Origin: CBFIDA01 sp965661085
GTDB lineage: Bacteria; Pseudomonadota; Gammaproteobacteria; Comchoanobacterales; Comchoanobacteraceae
Direction: 5' to 3'
NCBI GenBank assembly: GCA_965661085.1
Contig: CBFIDA010000006.1
Location: forward strand, 21,083-85,082
Length of the DNA: 64,000 nucleotides
How positions within the stretch are numbered: the stretch's first letter is position 1; every line of letters begins with the position of its first letter. The translations under genes and the position numbers were made by a program. Below the pieces are notes generated by a model that was not told the DNA's origin, did no database searches, and saw only the letters and a program-made list of their open reading frames with translations. Positions 45,205 to 53,464 of this stretch are shown in pieces.

Positions 45205-46032
45205 TCATTGGCGGATGGTGCGTGTTGGATGCCAATCTTCTGGGATGGGTTCTGAGCTTCGAATGGGATTGATGTCCAAGCCACCACGTCGCGTGTATTG
45301 CGCTTGGATGGTCAAGCTGGATGGCTTGCAACGCTGCCAAATGTCCCAATAGCAGCGTTCAACGCATTGTTCATGAAACTCAGGATGATTGCGATAGGAC
45401 ACAATGTAGCGTAAAAGACCAGCGGGATCGATGCGTGGGCCGGCATAGGTGATTGCCATCGAGCCCCAATCTGGCTGTTCGGTGACCAAGCAGTTTGATT
45501 TGAGCAGGTGTGTGTACAGTGTCTCTTGGGTGCATGCATCTTGTGTGGTCAGATGCTTGGGTTGCACGGTGTAGTCGGTACAGGCAATGTCTTGATGGTC
45601 GATGCACTGCCCGGGCCATTGACCAGTGAGTGTTGTGGGTTGGTCATCAATGGATGCAATGGCCACGTGCACGGGTGCACCACTGGCAGCTGTCAGGTCT
45701 TTTGCCAGTTGTGCTTGTACGGCAGATTCGGAGGCCCAGGATGCCATGTTGAAACTGTTGAGATACAGCTTGAGTGATTTGGACTCAATCAGATTGGGGG
45801 CATGTGCGTTGAAGGTCAGGCTTGCCAGGCCCACTTTGGGTTTGCCTCGCGTATTGAGCCAAGAGAGCTCATAGGCCCACCACACATCTTGACCGTAAAA
45901 AGGGACAGGGGAGGGCAGGTTGAGTTCATCACGTTTTGGTTGGCGTGGGAGTGCCAACAGCAATGTTGGATCAAAGGCCGTTGGATAAGCTGATTTTTTA
46001 CCCAGTTCAGCGTTTTGGAGCGACGAAGACAT
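45205..46032 (-). CDS. queF: NADPH-dependent 7-cyano-7-deazaguanine reductase
   Basis: Reduces preQ0 to preQ1 in queuosine synthesis. The 275 residues make it the long (YqcD/E. coli) type: two tunnel-fold halves. The catalytic Cys lies in LLKSNCLVTEQPDWGS, and the NADPH signature ESKSLKLYLNSFNM and the C-terminal YTRRGGLDINPIRS are intact. A TAGGAGG-type ribosome site precedes the ATG at 46032. Other queuosine genes are outside the window. Confidence 0.95.
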   Translation of the reverse strand: MSSSLQNAELGKKSAYPTAFDPTLLLALPRQPKRDELNLPSPVPFYGQDVWWAYELSWLNTRGKPKVGLASLTFNAHAPNLIESKSLKLYLNSFNMASWASESAVQAQLAKDLTAASGAPVHVAIASIDDQPTTLTGQWPGQCIDHQDIACTDYTVQPKHLTTQDACTQETLYTHLLKSNCLVTEQPDWGSMAITYAGPRIDPAGLLRYIVSYRNHPEFHEQCVERCYWDIWQRCKPSSLTIQAQYTRRGGLDINPIRSSEPIPEDWHPTRTIRQ

Positions 46033-46180
46033 GCTGCGCCTCCTATTGGTCAGTGAACGAAGATGACATGTGCGCCTATGGCGGCATGATAACATGGCGG
46101 CAACGTTTGCAACACAAAAAAAATGGGGTGAAATGTCGGTGTTTTTTTGTCAAATGATGCGTGGTATGGTGTAAGCACCT

Positions 46181-46209
46181 TTGACTCTTTCGCTTTTTTT
46201 TGATAAAAT
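46181..46209 (+). promoter_or_regulatory. strong sigma-70 promoter of the three-gene unknown operon
   Basis: TTGACT (46181-46186), 17-bp spacer, TAAAAT (46204-46209). An AAGGAG ribosome site follows at about 46224, 7-8 bp before the ATG at 46237. Confidence 0.68.
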
Positions 46210-46236
46210 ATAGGTCAATATTTAAGGAGCACAATA

Positions 46237-47223
46237 ATGTTCGTTTTAACGCCAAATCGACTCTTTTTTGCCAACCGGCAGGGCAAGGCCAAGATTGCAG
46301 ATCTTTGGGCATCTCAGTCGATGTTTGAGCACGACATGTATGATCGTTTGGCTCAGAAAAGCGCTGCAGGCCATACACATTTGATGGGATGGTTGTTTGG
46401 TGATGTGTCCAGCAAGACACCACTGGAGGCCTTCAGAAAGCATGCAGAACAATGCCGTGAGGAAGACCGTCAACGTTCAGAAATGGAAGAAGCAGTTGCG
46501 GACCAGGCTGAGCAAGCCCATACAACCGCACCGGCCAGCGATCATGAGGCAGACACATCAGTCATCGTTAAAACTGTACCGAGCATGCAGCCCACATCTG
46601 AGGTCGTCGACCGTTTGATGCAGCCCTTGCAGCATACCCCATCACCGGCCATGGTCCGTTTGATCACGCATCATTATCATCTTTTTCTCGATCAGTTTAT
46701 GTTGCGACATGTCTTGGTGCACCATGCCGATCTGCTGTCGGATGTGGCGGATTTGTCCCGTGCAACAGCCTGGGCGCATGCATCTGACTCAGAAGCTTTC
46801 TCGGCATTTTGGGCAGATTTTTATGTGGCATGGCGTGCGATGCATCCCAAAGGCATGCATCAGGATGATGAAACCACTTGGTCTGAAATGCAGCGTGCTT
46901 TTGCAGCCGAGGCGCAGCGTGCCTCCAAACAGCTTGATGACCAAATTTCACACAATCCGAATCTTGCACGTGATTTTGTTCGCGGCATACAAGATCGGGC
47001 CATCGTGCAGCCCACGCCTCAGCCACAGACATGCCCCAAGCAAAGCCCCGACGCAAAAGCACCACGCCTTGAGGGTGGTGGCGATGAAGGCGCTGCAGCG
47101 TTTCGTCCCGTGCCTGGTCGAGTGGCACAGCAAAATGTGACACAGCAGATACAACAAACGGAATACTTCACGCTGTTTAACAGGCCATCTGTTCCCAGGC
47201 CACAGACTGGTCAAGGGGGGTGA
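46237..47223 (+). CDS. unrecognised soluble protein, first gene of a three-gene operon
   Basis: 328 residues, no family recognised. No signal peptide or transmembrane helix. The N-terminal ~60 residues (MFVLTPNRLFFANRQGKAKI) are followed by an acidic Glu/Gln/Ala-rich segment (~72-115). A His/Phe-rich helical middle follows (MVRLITHHYHLFLDQFMLRH), and then a Pro/Gln-rich C-terminus (QPTPQPQTCPKQSPD). It has a strong promoter and ribosome site, so it is expected to be well expressed. The next gene starts within a few bases of its stop. An effector-like or adaptor role is possible but unsupported. Confidence 0.7.
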   Translation: MFVLTPNRLFFANRQGKAKIADLWASQSMFEHDMYDRLAQKSAAGHTHLMGWLFGDVSSKTPLEAFRKHAEQCREEDRQRSEMEEAVADQAEQAHTTAPASDHEADTSVIVKTVPSMQPTSEVVDRLMQPLQHTPSPAMVRLITHHYHLFLDQFMLRHVLVHHADLLSDVADLSRATAWAHASDSEAFSAFWADFYVAWRAMHPKGMHQDDETTWSEMQRAFAAEAQRASKQLDDQISHNPNLARDFVRGIQDRAIVQPTPQPQTCPKQSPDAKAPRLEGGGDEGAAAFRPVPGRVAQQNVTQQIQQTEYFTLFNRPSVPRPQTGQGG

Positions 47224-47228
47224 GCACC

Positions 47229-47972
47229 ATGAGACAACAGTGTTTGTTGAGATGGGTCGCACATGCCTTGCTGGCCATGGCCATGGCCCAATCGTTCGCG
47301 GCACACAAGCCCATTGAGATTGAGGTTGACAACGGCCTGCCAGACACTTTGTCCGTGCAGTACAGTTTTGAGGAACAGTCAAAATCATCACAGAATGGCA
47401 CGCTGAAGCCCGGGATTCAAACGTTCTCAATTGCGGCAAACGCCTTTGCAGGTTTGGTGTTTGTGGGGCCCAATCAAACCAAGTTTTCTATGGTGGTGCG
47501 CTTTGATGGTTCGATCAGCAGCATGATGGGCAATGTCTGTCAATTTGGTCAAATTCAAGTGACACCCTGCCCACATTTTCTTGTGGTCGAGGATGGTGAC
47601 ACACAGCGTATTCGGGTACGTTTATCTTTAGATGGCAAAGAGGCGCCTACTCAGCCCATTTCACCTGCTGACCCACCTTCTGAACCTGGCAAGTCTGATG
47701 CCCCTTCAAAAGATCAGGGGGCGGATGATCAGAGCCCCGATGATGCAGATCCGTCGTCAACGCCAACGGTCACGCCTGCTGCACATGGTGCCCCTGCGAC
47801 AGATCAGGACGCAGCAGATCAAAGCTCAGACGACACAGAGCCATCGTCAGACCCTACAGTCGTGCCTGCCACACATGGCACCAGTGATGCTTCTAAAGAA
47901 GATCATGGTTCAGATGATGAAGGTGCTGGCAAGTCGGATGGAGCGCCTGGCAAGGTTGCGGTTGCGTTTTGA
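47229..47972 (+). CDS. secreted protein with acidic 30-residue tandem repeats
   Basis: 247 residues with a signal peptide (LLRWVAHALLAMAMAQSFAA). A probable beta-rich domain follows (residues ~26-135), starting IEIEVDNGLPDTLSVQY and containing two Cys (NVCQFGQ, VTPCPHF). After that comes a disordered Asp/Ser/Pro-rich tail with two near-identical 30-residue repeats (161-190 and 191-220) and a third partial copy. GGGGGG lies 8 bp before the ATG at 47229; a GTG at 47220 overlaps the previous gene. The folded part resembles the next gene's product. Family and function unknown. Confidence 0.72.
   Translation: MRQQCLLRWVAHALLAMAMAQSFAAHKPIEIEVDNGLPDTLSVQYSFEEQSKSSQNGTLKPGIQTFSIAANAFAGLVFVGPNQTKFSMVVRFDGSISSMMGNVCQFGQIQVTPCPHFLVVEDGDTQRIRVRLSLDGKEAPTQPISPADPPSEPGKSDAPSKDQGADDQSPDDADPSSTPTVTPAAHGAPATDQDAADQSSDDTEPSSDPTVVPATHGTSDASKEDHGSDDEGAGKSDGAPGKVAVAF
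47709..47888 (+). repeat. two tandem 90-bp coding repeats
   Basis: Each unit encodes [K/T]DQ.A.DQS.DD..PSS.PTV.PA.HG followed by three variable residues. The two copies are in register without gaps, and DNA identity is visibly lower than protein identity at third codon positions, so selection seems to keep the acidic repeat. Confidence 0.75.
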
Positions 47973-48031
47973 AGTATGGCGCATGCATGCGCAGATGTGG
48001 CTGGGCATCGCTGTGGCCAAAAGGAGGGGGC

Positions 48032-48418
48032 ATGGTCTTAAAACATAAAGTATGTGTGTTGTTTGGTGTGTTGTCACTTGCTGTGGCCATTGCGCAGGCT
48101 GCAGAGTTTAAGTTGATCATAGACAATCAAAGTCATGCCAATTTTGAATATGTGCAAATGATTCGTGGCAATGCACATGTGCGTGCTGGCGCATTGCTGT
48201 CGGGGGATGTGTTTTCAGCGATGAGTGATGCGACCTATACTGCGGTGCGTCTCAATACCCAAGGTGTGACGAGTGTCATTGTGGTGGCTGCTCAAAAACA
48301 TTTGGTTAAAGTCCGCAACCAGCGATGTTGGGACACCAACAATCGTTATGCGATTGATGTCGAGCATGAAGTTGGTGCGCCTGTTTGGCGCTTTGTCATT
48401 CAGCCTTGCGATGGATGA
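48032..48418 (+). CDS. small secreted protein, third gene of the unknown operon
   Basis: 128 residues with a clear signal peptide (VCVLFGVLSLAVAIAQA) and a mature domain beginning EFKLIIDNQSHANFEYVQM. Two Cys (NQRCWDT, IQPCDG) could form a disulfide. The mature start (FKLIIDN...VQ..........G.L..G..FS) parallels the folded domain of the preceding protein (IEIEVDN...VQ..........G.L..G...FS), suggesting a duplicated secreted domain. An AAGGAGGGGG site precedes the ATG; upstream in-frame codons lack one. Function unknown. Confidence 0.75.
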   Translation: MVLKHKVCVLFGVLSLAVAIAQAAEFKLIIDNQSHANFEYVQMIRGNAHVRAGALLSGDVFSAMSDATYTAVRLNTQGVTSVIVVAAQKHLVKVRNQRCWDTNNRYAIDVEHEVGAPVWRFVIQPCDG

Positions 48419-48424
48419 GATGGT

Positions 48425-48988
48425 TTAAGAGCCAATCAGTTGGTTGGTATCGAGGTTGTTGTGTTGCTGATGCATGCGTATGCTGCTTGCAATTTCTTCA
48501 ATGGCCGCATTGGTGTCTTGCCATCCATCGATTTTGACCCATTTTTTATGCTCAAGGTCTTTGTAATGTGTGAAAAAATGTTCAATTTGGTCGAGCAAAT
48601 CTTGTGGCAAGTCGGTGTGAGCATGGACGTGTCGATACAGCAATGAGATGTCTTGTGTGGGCACAGCAAGCACTTTGCGATCTTGACCTTTTTCGTCGGT
48701 CATTTCAAGCATGCCAACAGGACGCACTTCGATGACTGAACCAGCCAACACCGGAAAGGGTGTGACCACCAGCACATCGACTGGATCGCCATCACCACTG
48801 AGTGTCATGGGGACGTAACCATAATTGCATGGATAATGCATGGGGGTGCTGAGAAAGCGATCAACGTGTAAAAGGCCTGTGCTTTTATTGACTTCATATT
48901 TGACGGGGGTGCTGCATGCTGAAATCTCGATGACCACATTGACCACGTTCGGCGCAGAAGATCCGGCGCTTAAGTTGTTGAAGCTCAT
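48425..48988 (-). CDS. ppa: inorganic pyrophosphatase (family I)
   Basis: Hydrolyses pyrophosphate in the cytosol. 187 residues (E. coli 176). The active-site signature DGDPVDVLV with its Asp cluster is intact. VVIEISACSTPVKYEVNKSTG is the N-terminal strand with the Glu and Lys ligands, YPCNYGYVP is typical, and FTHYKDLEHKKWVKIDGW is the C-terminal conserved block. ATG 48988 is chosen over 49009 by the preceding GGGAAT and family length. Confidence 0.95.
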   Translation of the reverse strand: MSFNNLSAGSSAPNVVNVVIEISACSTPVKYEVNKSTGLLHVDRFLSTPMHYPCNYGYVPMTLSGDGDPVDVLVVTPFPVLAGSVIEVRPVGMLEMTDEKGQDRKVLAVPTQDISLLYRHVHAHTDLPQDLLDQIEHFFTHYKDLEHKKWVKIDGWQDTNAAIEEIASSIRMHQQHNNLDTNQLIGS

Positions 48989-49208
48989 AAAAATATTCCC
49001 AAATGACACGGATTTTTGAAAGGTAATATATTATACTGCATCTCGGGATAGAACGCAACCATTTCTCTGGTTGTTGGGGTTGCTGCGTTAAAAAACATCA
49101 CATGAAAATTGGGCCTTTCCATGCAACAGATGGCTGTTGCATGGGGCAACTTGGCCCATAAAATCAGATGTTGTTCTATACTGTGTCAAGATCAACGAGG
49201 AATGCGTC

Positions 49209-50066
49209 GTGTGCGACACAACATCATCTCAGCCATGGGTTGCCATGTTTCAACAACATGCACGCATGCATCATGTGCTGGTGCCAGAGATCATGATACA
49301 AAATTTGAGCACTGCTACTGGTCAACAGCGTATGTTTGTGTATTTGGAAAAACTGTTTATGGCAAGCTTGATCGCACCAGGTGCTTGGCTTTATCCCGAT
49401 CAGCAGTTGGCACAGATGACCTTCATTCGATTGGCACACATTTTGTTGTCGCATCGACACCATGATTGTGATCACGACATGCCAGATGCCGATGATTGTG
49501 TGACACATTGGTGTCATTTAAAAGATCGAGCATCATGGTTTGCAACCTTCATTTTGGCCATGGATGATCGCAAAGATTTATGGGGGTTGCCATTGGTCTT
49601 ACAGTCGGAGATTGAGGAAGCGTTTCTTACACAAGCCATGATATGGCGTCAAGCCATGCTGGCCATCGCCGATCAGCCCAGTAAAGATTTTGTGTCACAA
49701 CAGGCTCACCACAGTTTGGAGGCCTTGACCACTGCTGCCGATGATTTTCTGGATCGTCTGACGTTGTCGCACCACCTACATTGTTTGCAGCGATTGATTT
49801 CTGAATTGACGTACGCCTTTGAGTCTTTTCAACACACAGATCAAGCCATTGTGGCCAAATTCATTGTGGCGGCGTCCACCACCCTTCAATGGATGGAAGA
49901 GCATGCGTTGGATCATGGTCAAGGTATGTTTGTGGATCAAACGGATCGATGGGAGGCACAATGTGCCCACATGAATCGATTGTGGACAACACCACAATTG
50001 CAACGTGCACTGGAACATGTGGGTTTGACCCGAGCGCATATGTTGTTTGCACGGCACCTTGAATGA
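49209..50066 (+). CDS. unrecognised cytoplasmic protein (~285 aa)
   Basis: No family recognised. The sequence is mostly helical, rich in His, Gln, Leu and Trp, with no signal peptide or transmembrane segment. Blocks include LMASLIAPGAWLYPDQQLAQ, a His/Asp/Cys-rich stretch SHRHHDCDHDMPDADDC (about residues 85-105 of the chosen start) that might bind metal, and DDFLDRLTLSHHLHCLQRLI. I start at GTG 49209 because GAGG lies 8 bp before it and TATACT (49177-49182) could be its -10; ATG 49245 is an alternative. It converges on folA with a 12-bp gap. Confidence 0.6.
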   Translation: MCDTTSSQPWVAMFQQHARMHHVLVPEIMIQNLSTATGQQRMFVYLEKLFMASLIAPGAWLYPDQQLAQMTFIRLAHILLSHRHHDCDHDMPDADDCVTHWCHLKDRASWFATFILAMDDRKDLWGLPLVLQSEIEEAFLTQAMIWRQAMLAIADQPSKDFVSQQAHHSLEALTTAADDFLDRLTLSHHLHCLQRLISELTYAFESFQHTDQAIVAKFIVAASTTLQWMEEHALDHGQGMFVDQTDRWEAQCAHMNRLWTTPQLQRALEHVGLTRAHMLFARHLE

Positions 50067-50078
50067 TGTAGATGGCTG

Positions 50079-50573
50079 CTAGGTGTTGAGGCGTTTGTGA
50101 TGGGTTTCAAAGGTCATGGCATACTCGTTTTCAGCATCGGCTGGATGATCAAAGCTGGCTGTTTTTTCCCATGCATGGGTTTGCCAGTCTGGGAAGTACA
50201 CATCACCGGTCACCTGGGCATGCACACGGGTCAGATGTAAGGTATGTGCCAAAGGGAGTGCGGCTTCAAAAACGGCATGTCCGCCAATCACAAATAAAGT
50301 GGTTTGGAGTTGTGTGGCAAATTTGAGTGCGGCATCCAAATGTGCAAAACAGTGACAGTCAGCCATGTGCGTCAACGTACGACTTAAAATCAGATGATGT
50401 CGATTTGGCAAGACACGACCAATGGACTCAAATGTTTTGCGTCCCATCAGCAAACTGTGTCCAGTGGTCAGTTGCTTGAAACGCATCAGGTCGGCACGCA
50501 GATGCCAGGGCAAAGTTTGGCGATGGCCAATGACGTTGTGCTGATCCATGGCCACAATGATTTCGATTTGCAT
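50079..50573 (-). CDS. folA: dihydrofolate reductase
   Basis: NADPH-dependent reduction of dihydrofolate; the target of trimethoprim. 164 residues. MQIEIIVAMDQHNVIG is the first strand, LPWHLRADLMRFKQLT has the catalytic Asp-equivalent context, MGRKTFESIGRVLPNR binds NADPH, and FVIGGHAVFEAAL is the second cofactor loop. Where E. coli has Asp27 in the LPADLAWF segment, this protein has LRADLMRF, so the acid is retained. ATG 50573 gives the standard N-terminus. Confidence 0.95.
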   Translation of the reverse strand: MQIEIIVAMDQHNVIGHRQTLPWHLRADLMRFKQLTTGHSLLMGRKTFESIGRVLPNRHHLILSRTLTHMADCHCFAHLDAALKFATQLQTTLFVIGGHAVFEAALPLAHTLHLTRVHAQVTGDVYFPDWQTHAWEKTASFDHPADAENEYAMTFETHHKRLNT

Positions 50574-50714
50574 GCTGTTGCACCCAAACTGGAGGGATCT
50601 TTTGACAGTAGTCAACATGGGCAATTTTAGCAAGCATCTTTTGACGATGGGTCTGTTGGTTTGTGATCCAATGTTTTATCATACCTTGAGATGATCCTGA
50701 TAGGAGTGACTTGC

Positions 50715-50984
50715 ATGCCCAAACTGCCAGCCGATTTCAAAGCCGATTCCGGCAAAGCCAAGCCAACTGTTCAGTCTGACAGTGCGCGCAATACCGTGTC
50801 AGCATCTGTGTTGTTAAAGCGTCTTTCGTGTCGTGTGGCACAAATGCGCATTGCTGCACGGCAAGTACAAGTCGACAAATCCACCGCGCAATCAGCGTCC
50901 AAAACCAGCATCGGTGCAACGCCTGAAAAAGCCGCAACGTCTTCATCCAAATGCAAGCCTTCGATTGGCGACATGGTCAAATGA
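50715..50984 (+). CDS. small basic Ser/Ala/Lys-rich protein
   Basis: 89 residues, low complexity, no family recognised. PKLPADFKADSGKAKPTVQS at the N-terminus and KTSIGATPEKAATSSSKCKP at the C-terminus are disordered-looking; the middle (LLKRLSCRVAQMRIAARQVQ) could form a basic amphipathic helix. TAGGAG sits 8 bp before the ATG. It may be a nucleic-acid-associated or secreted small protein, which is a guess. Confidence 0.5.
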   Translation: MPKLPADFKADSGKAKPTVQSDSARNTVSASVLLKRLSCRVAQMRIAARQVQVDKSTAQSASKTSIGATPEKAATSSSKCKPSIGDMVK

Positions 50985-51104
50985 ACGCATGAGGCATGTT
51001 GGCCCAATGGTTTGGTGTGGCTCAAACCAAAAAGGTTTCAAAAGTATTGACTTGGATGGTTTGAGATGACACTTTATTAGCGTTCCATCTGTCTGTGGTG
51101 CCTG

Positions 51105-51335
51105 ATGCACATTTTATTTGGCGGTTTTGATCTTATGTTTTTGATGTGTGTCTGTGGGTGTGCATTGATTTTTATGCGCATGTTGTGGCACATGTTGGCA
51201 CATCGACGTCGGTCAGACCAGTCTCCCTTTCATGCCTCCATTTGGGTCGACCTGTGTTGGCATATCGTGCCCATGATTATTTTTTTGATGCTCTTGTGGC
51301 CAACGCTTGAAATTTGGTGGCATGGTGTGATGTAA
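51105..51335 (+). CDS. solitary COX2-type N-terminal membrane domain protein
   Basis: 76 residues with two transmembrane helices: LFGGFDLMFLMCVCGCALIFMRMLWHML (read in parts) and IVPMIIFLMLLWPTLEIWW. Between and around them the pattern H.RRRSDQ.PFHAS.WVDL.W.IVP..I...LLWP closely follows the N-terminal hairpin of cytochrome c oxidase subunit II (HR..S.....FHEST.VE..W.IVP..IL..MAWP). The CuA domain is absent and no other oxidase gene is nearby. It ends 33 bp before the interrupted LbtU-type porin gene. I see no strong ribosome site. Either a decayed cox2 fragment or a small membrane protein that reuses this hairpin. Confidence 0.6.
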   Translation: MHILFGGFDLMFLMCVCGCALIFMRMLWHMLAHRRRSDQSPFHASIWVDLCWHIVPMIIFLMLLWPTLEIWWHGVM

Positions 51336-51368
51336 GTGTCCAAAGGTGATCCTAGGAGAAAGAAGCAT

Positions 51369-52760
51369 ATGTTTAGAAACCATGTGTCCATGACAATTGT
51401 GTTGTTGATGCCCAGCTTGTTGTTTGGCCAGGTGGCACAACCCTCAGTCTCAGCCCAAATTGCAGCACTTGAAGCACAAATGCACCAATTGCAACAACAA
51501 TTGGCCGCTTTGAAGCAACAGGTCAAACCTGTTGCGCACACGGCGAGATCGTCCGCATCCCATCAGGCGCATGCCCCCATGCGTCGTGATTGGACCACAT
51601 ACCATGGTGCCAAGTTTTGGCAGGCATCCGCCATCACCACATCGCCCACACTCGGAACCAAAACCGCTTTTGATGGCAGCGACCTTTTGATCGCAACGTC
51701 GAGTATGCAACAAGATTATCATCTGTTGCAGCGACGTCGCAATCTCAATGCCCAGCGTGCACGTTTTCATGCACCCATGGTGCGACCGTAAGTTGAGCTC
51801 AGTGGCAATTTAACCGTCGGGCTGGATCTCGTGCAGGCAGGAGACGCTGCCACCCGCCAAACCACGCAGCTCAATGGTTTTGAGTTGGATGTTCTGTCAG
51901 AAATCAACCACGATGTATTTGGTTACACCACATTGGCATATCAGTCTGACGATGCCGATCGCATCAAAGTGGATCGTGCTTTCATCACATGGGGCGATTT
52001 GGATCATCAGCCTTGGTATGTGACAGCAGGTCAATTTTATGCGCCTTTTGGTCGATATGCAGCAGCCACGGTTTCAAGCCCCATGACCAAAACCATGGGG
52101 CGTATGAAGGCCAAAGGTGCTTTGTTGGGGTGGGCGCCACAACAAGGACCATACGCCAATGTTCGTGTACAAGGCTTTGTTGGGCATGCTGATGTCAGTA
52201 AGTCCAGTCGATCCGGTCAAATCAACCATTGGGGATGGAACATGAATTGGCAACACCGCTTTGCCCATGGCCCAAGTCTCAAGACCGGTCTGGTCTACAC
52301 CAATCAGTTGATGAATGCCAGCATGTTTCAGGATTGGCTACAAACAGCGCCTGCGGCAGATGCCAGCATGCTCAGCCAAGATTATCCAGGTTGGGATGCG
52401 TATGCACGTGTGACTTGGCACCCCTTTCAGTGGAACACCGAGTGGGTGTCGTTCAAAGATGCCATCGCCGTCAATCCCACCATCACCAAAACCGCGCTGT
52501 TGGGACAAAAACCGCATGCCATGTACACAGAGTTGCGTTACAACACCAAGCGTCCGTATCCCGGCATGCTGGCCGTTGGTTTTGCTCGCACTTGGGGTGT
52601 GGATGCCTTAATGGTATCGAATCGATCTTATTTCTTGACCGACAACATGAACCTTTGGAAAAACACACTTCAGACCATCGAATGGCGTTTGGATCGAGTG
52701 CAGGCGCCCAGCAAGCAGATCAATCGTCAGATCAAGTGCCGATTTGGTGTTTTCTTTTGA
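51369..52760 (+). pseudogene. LbtU-family outer-membrane porin, interrupted by an in-frame stop
   Basis: Starts with a signal peptide (TIVLLMPSLLFGQVAQPSVS) and the coiled-coil segment AQIAALEAQMHQLQQQLAAL typical of the LbtU siderophore-porin family. A beta-barrel follows (FGYTTLAYQSDDADRIKVDRAF, YVTAGQFYAPFGRYAAATVSSP, each in part) and the protein ends with Phe. The reading frame is the same on both sides of TAA at 51789-51791: the protein would read ...MVRP-stop-VELSGNLTVGLDLVQAG. So a single nonsense codon, not a frameshift, separates residues 1-140 from ~323 further residues. Downstream coding still looks selected. Confidence 0.75.
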
Positions 52761-52774
52761 TGCCGCACCATGGA

Positions 52775-53053
52775 TCAAGCGGAGCCTTCGGCCTCTGAAT
52801 TTGGTTTTTTGCGGTACAGAGCAGCAGTTTGGCCAATGGTCTGTACCAAAGTCGCATCGGTCTGTGCCACAATTGCCTCAATGATTGTGGCACGATCCTG
52901 ACGTGGGGCCGCAATTTTGATTTTGATCAGTGCGTGATGGTCCAACGCAGATTCGATTTCTGCCAACACAGCTTCTGTGAGGCCTTTTTGCCCCAGCATG
53001 ACCACGGGGGACAGATGATGTGCTGCTGCTTTGAGTGTTTTGATGTCTGGCAT
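52775..53053 (-). CDS. yhbY: YhbY/CRS1-type RNA-binding protein
   Basis: A 92-residue KH-like RNA-binding protein associated with the 50S subunit. LKAAAHHLSPVVMLGQKGLTEAVLAEIESALDHHALIKIKI (in parts) carries the GxxG-type GQKGLT loop, and QTIGQTAALYRKKP is the conserved end. ATG 53053 is used; the longer frame would enter the inverted-repeat element. In E. coli yhbY lies beside rlmE-ftsH, but here it is 15 kb away. Confidence 0.9.
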   Translation of the reverse strand: MPDIKTLKAAAHHLSPVVMLGQKGLTEAVLAEIESALDHHALIKIKIAAPRQDRATIIEAIVAQTDATLVQTIGQTAALYRKKPNSEAEGSA

Positions 53054-53131
53054 GGTTGGTGTCTTAAAAGTTGAAAACATGATCATCCTAGCGCAGAGCG
53101 ATGTAAAAATAAAGATGATTGTACAAGCGGC

Positions 53132-53386
53132 CAGGGCCACCTCATTAAAATTTAGCCATTCAGACTGTATTCAAGAAGTCACGATCCCAACCAGCAATGG
53201 TACTGAAAAATGTAACGAACAGGATTTCTTCAACAGCATGAAGTTTACGTCTATCTATGCTGTGATCAGGTACAAACCCATAAAGCCGTTCTTTGCTGTG
53301 CTCATTTTAAACGCCCTTTTGAACAAAAAGGGAAATTGATCACGGATATGCGCGGATATTCGCTAAATTTTAATGAGGTGGCCCTG
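53132..53386. mobile_element. 255-bp inverted-repeat element (MITE-like or IS remnant)
   Basis: Perfect 25-bp terminal inverted repeats (53132-53156 and 53362-53386) begin CAGGGCCACCTCATT. They are flanked by perfect 9-bp direct repeats ACAAGCGGC (53123-53131 and 53387-53395), as left by transposition. Inside the right end, GATCACGGATATGCGCGGATATTC forms nested palindromic sequence (quoted in part: CGGATATGCGCGGATAT). The interior has no transposase. A decayed relative lies at 32503-32633. The family of the parent transposon cannot be decided here. Confidence 0.8.
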
Positions 53387-53464
53387 ACAAGCGGCACATA
53401 CAGTGGTGGGCAAACAACCATCTGTGTTATGATCAAAATGGATTTCATGGTTTAGGAGTTTGTG

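Noticed and set aside
53031..53339. 102-codon ORF overlapping the inverted-repeat element
   Set aside because: It begins in the antisense of yhbY and runs through the transposon end; no independent start signal or family pattern.
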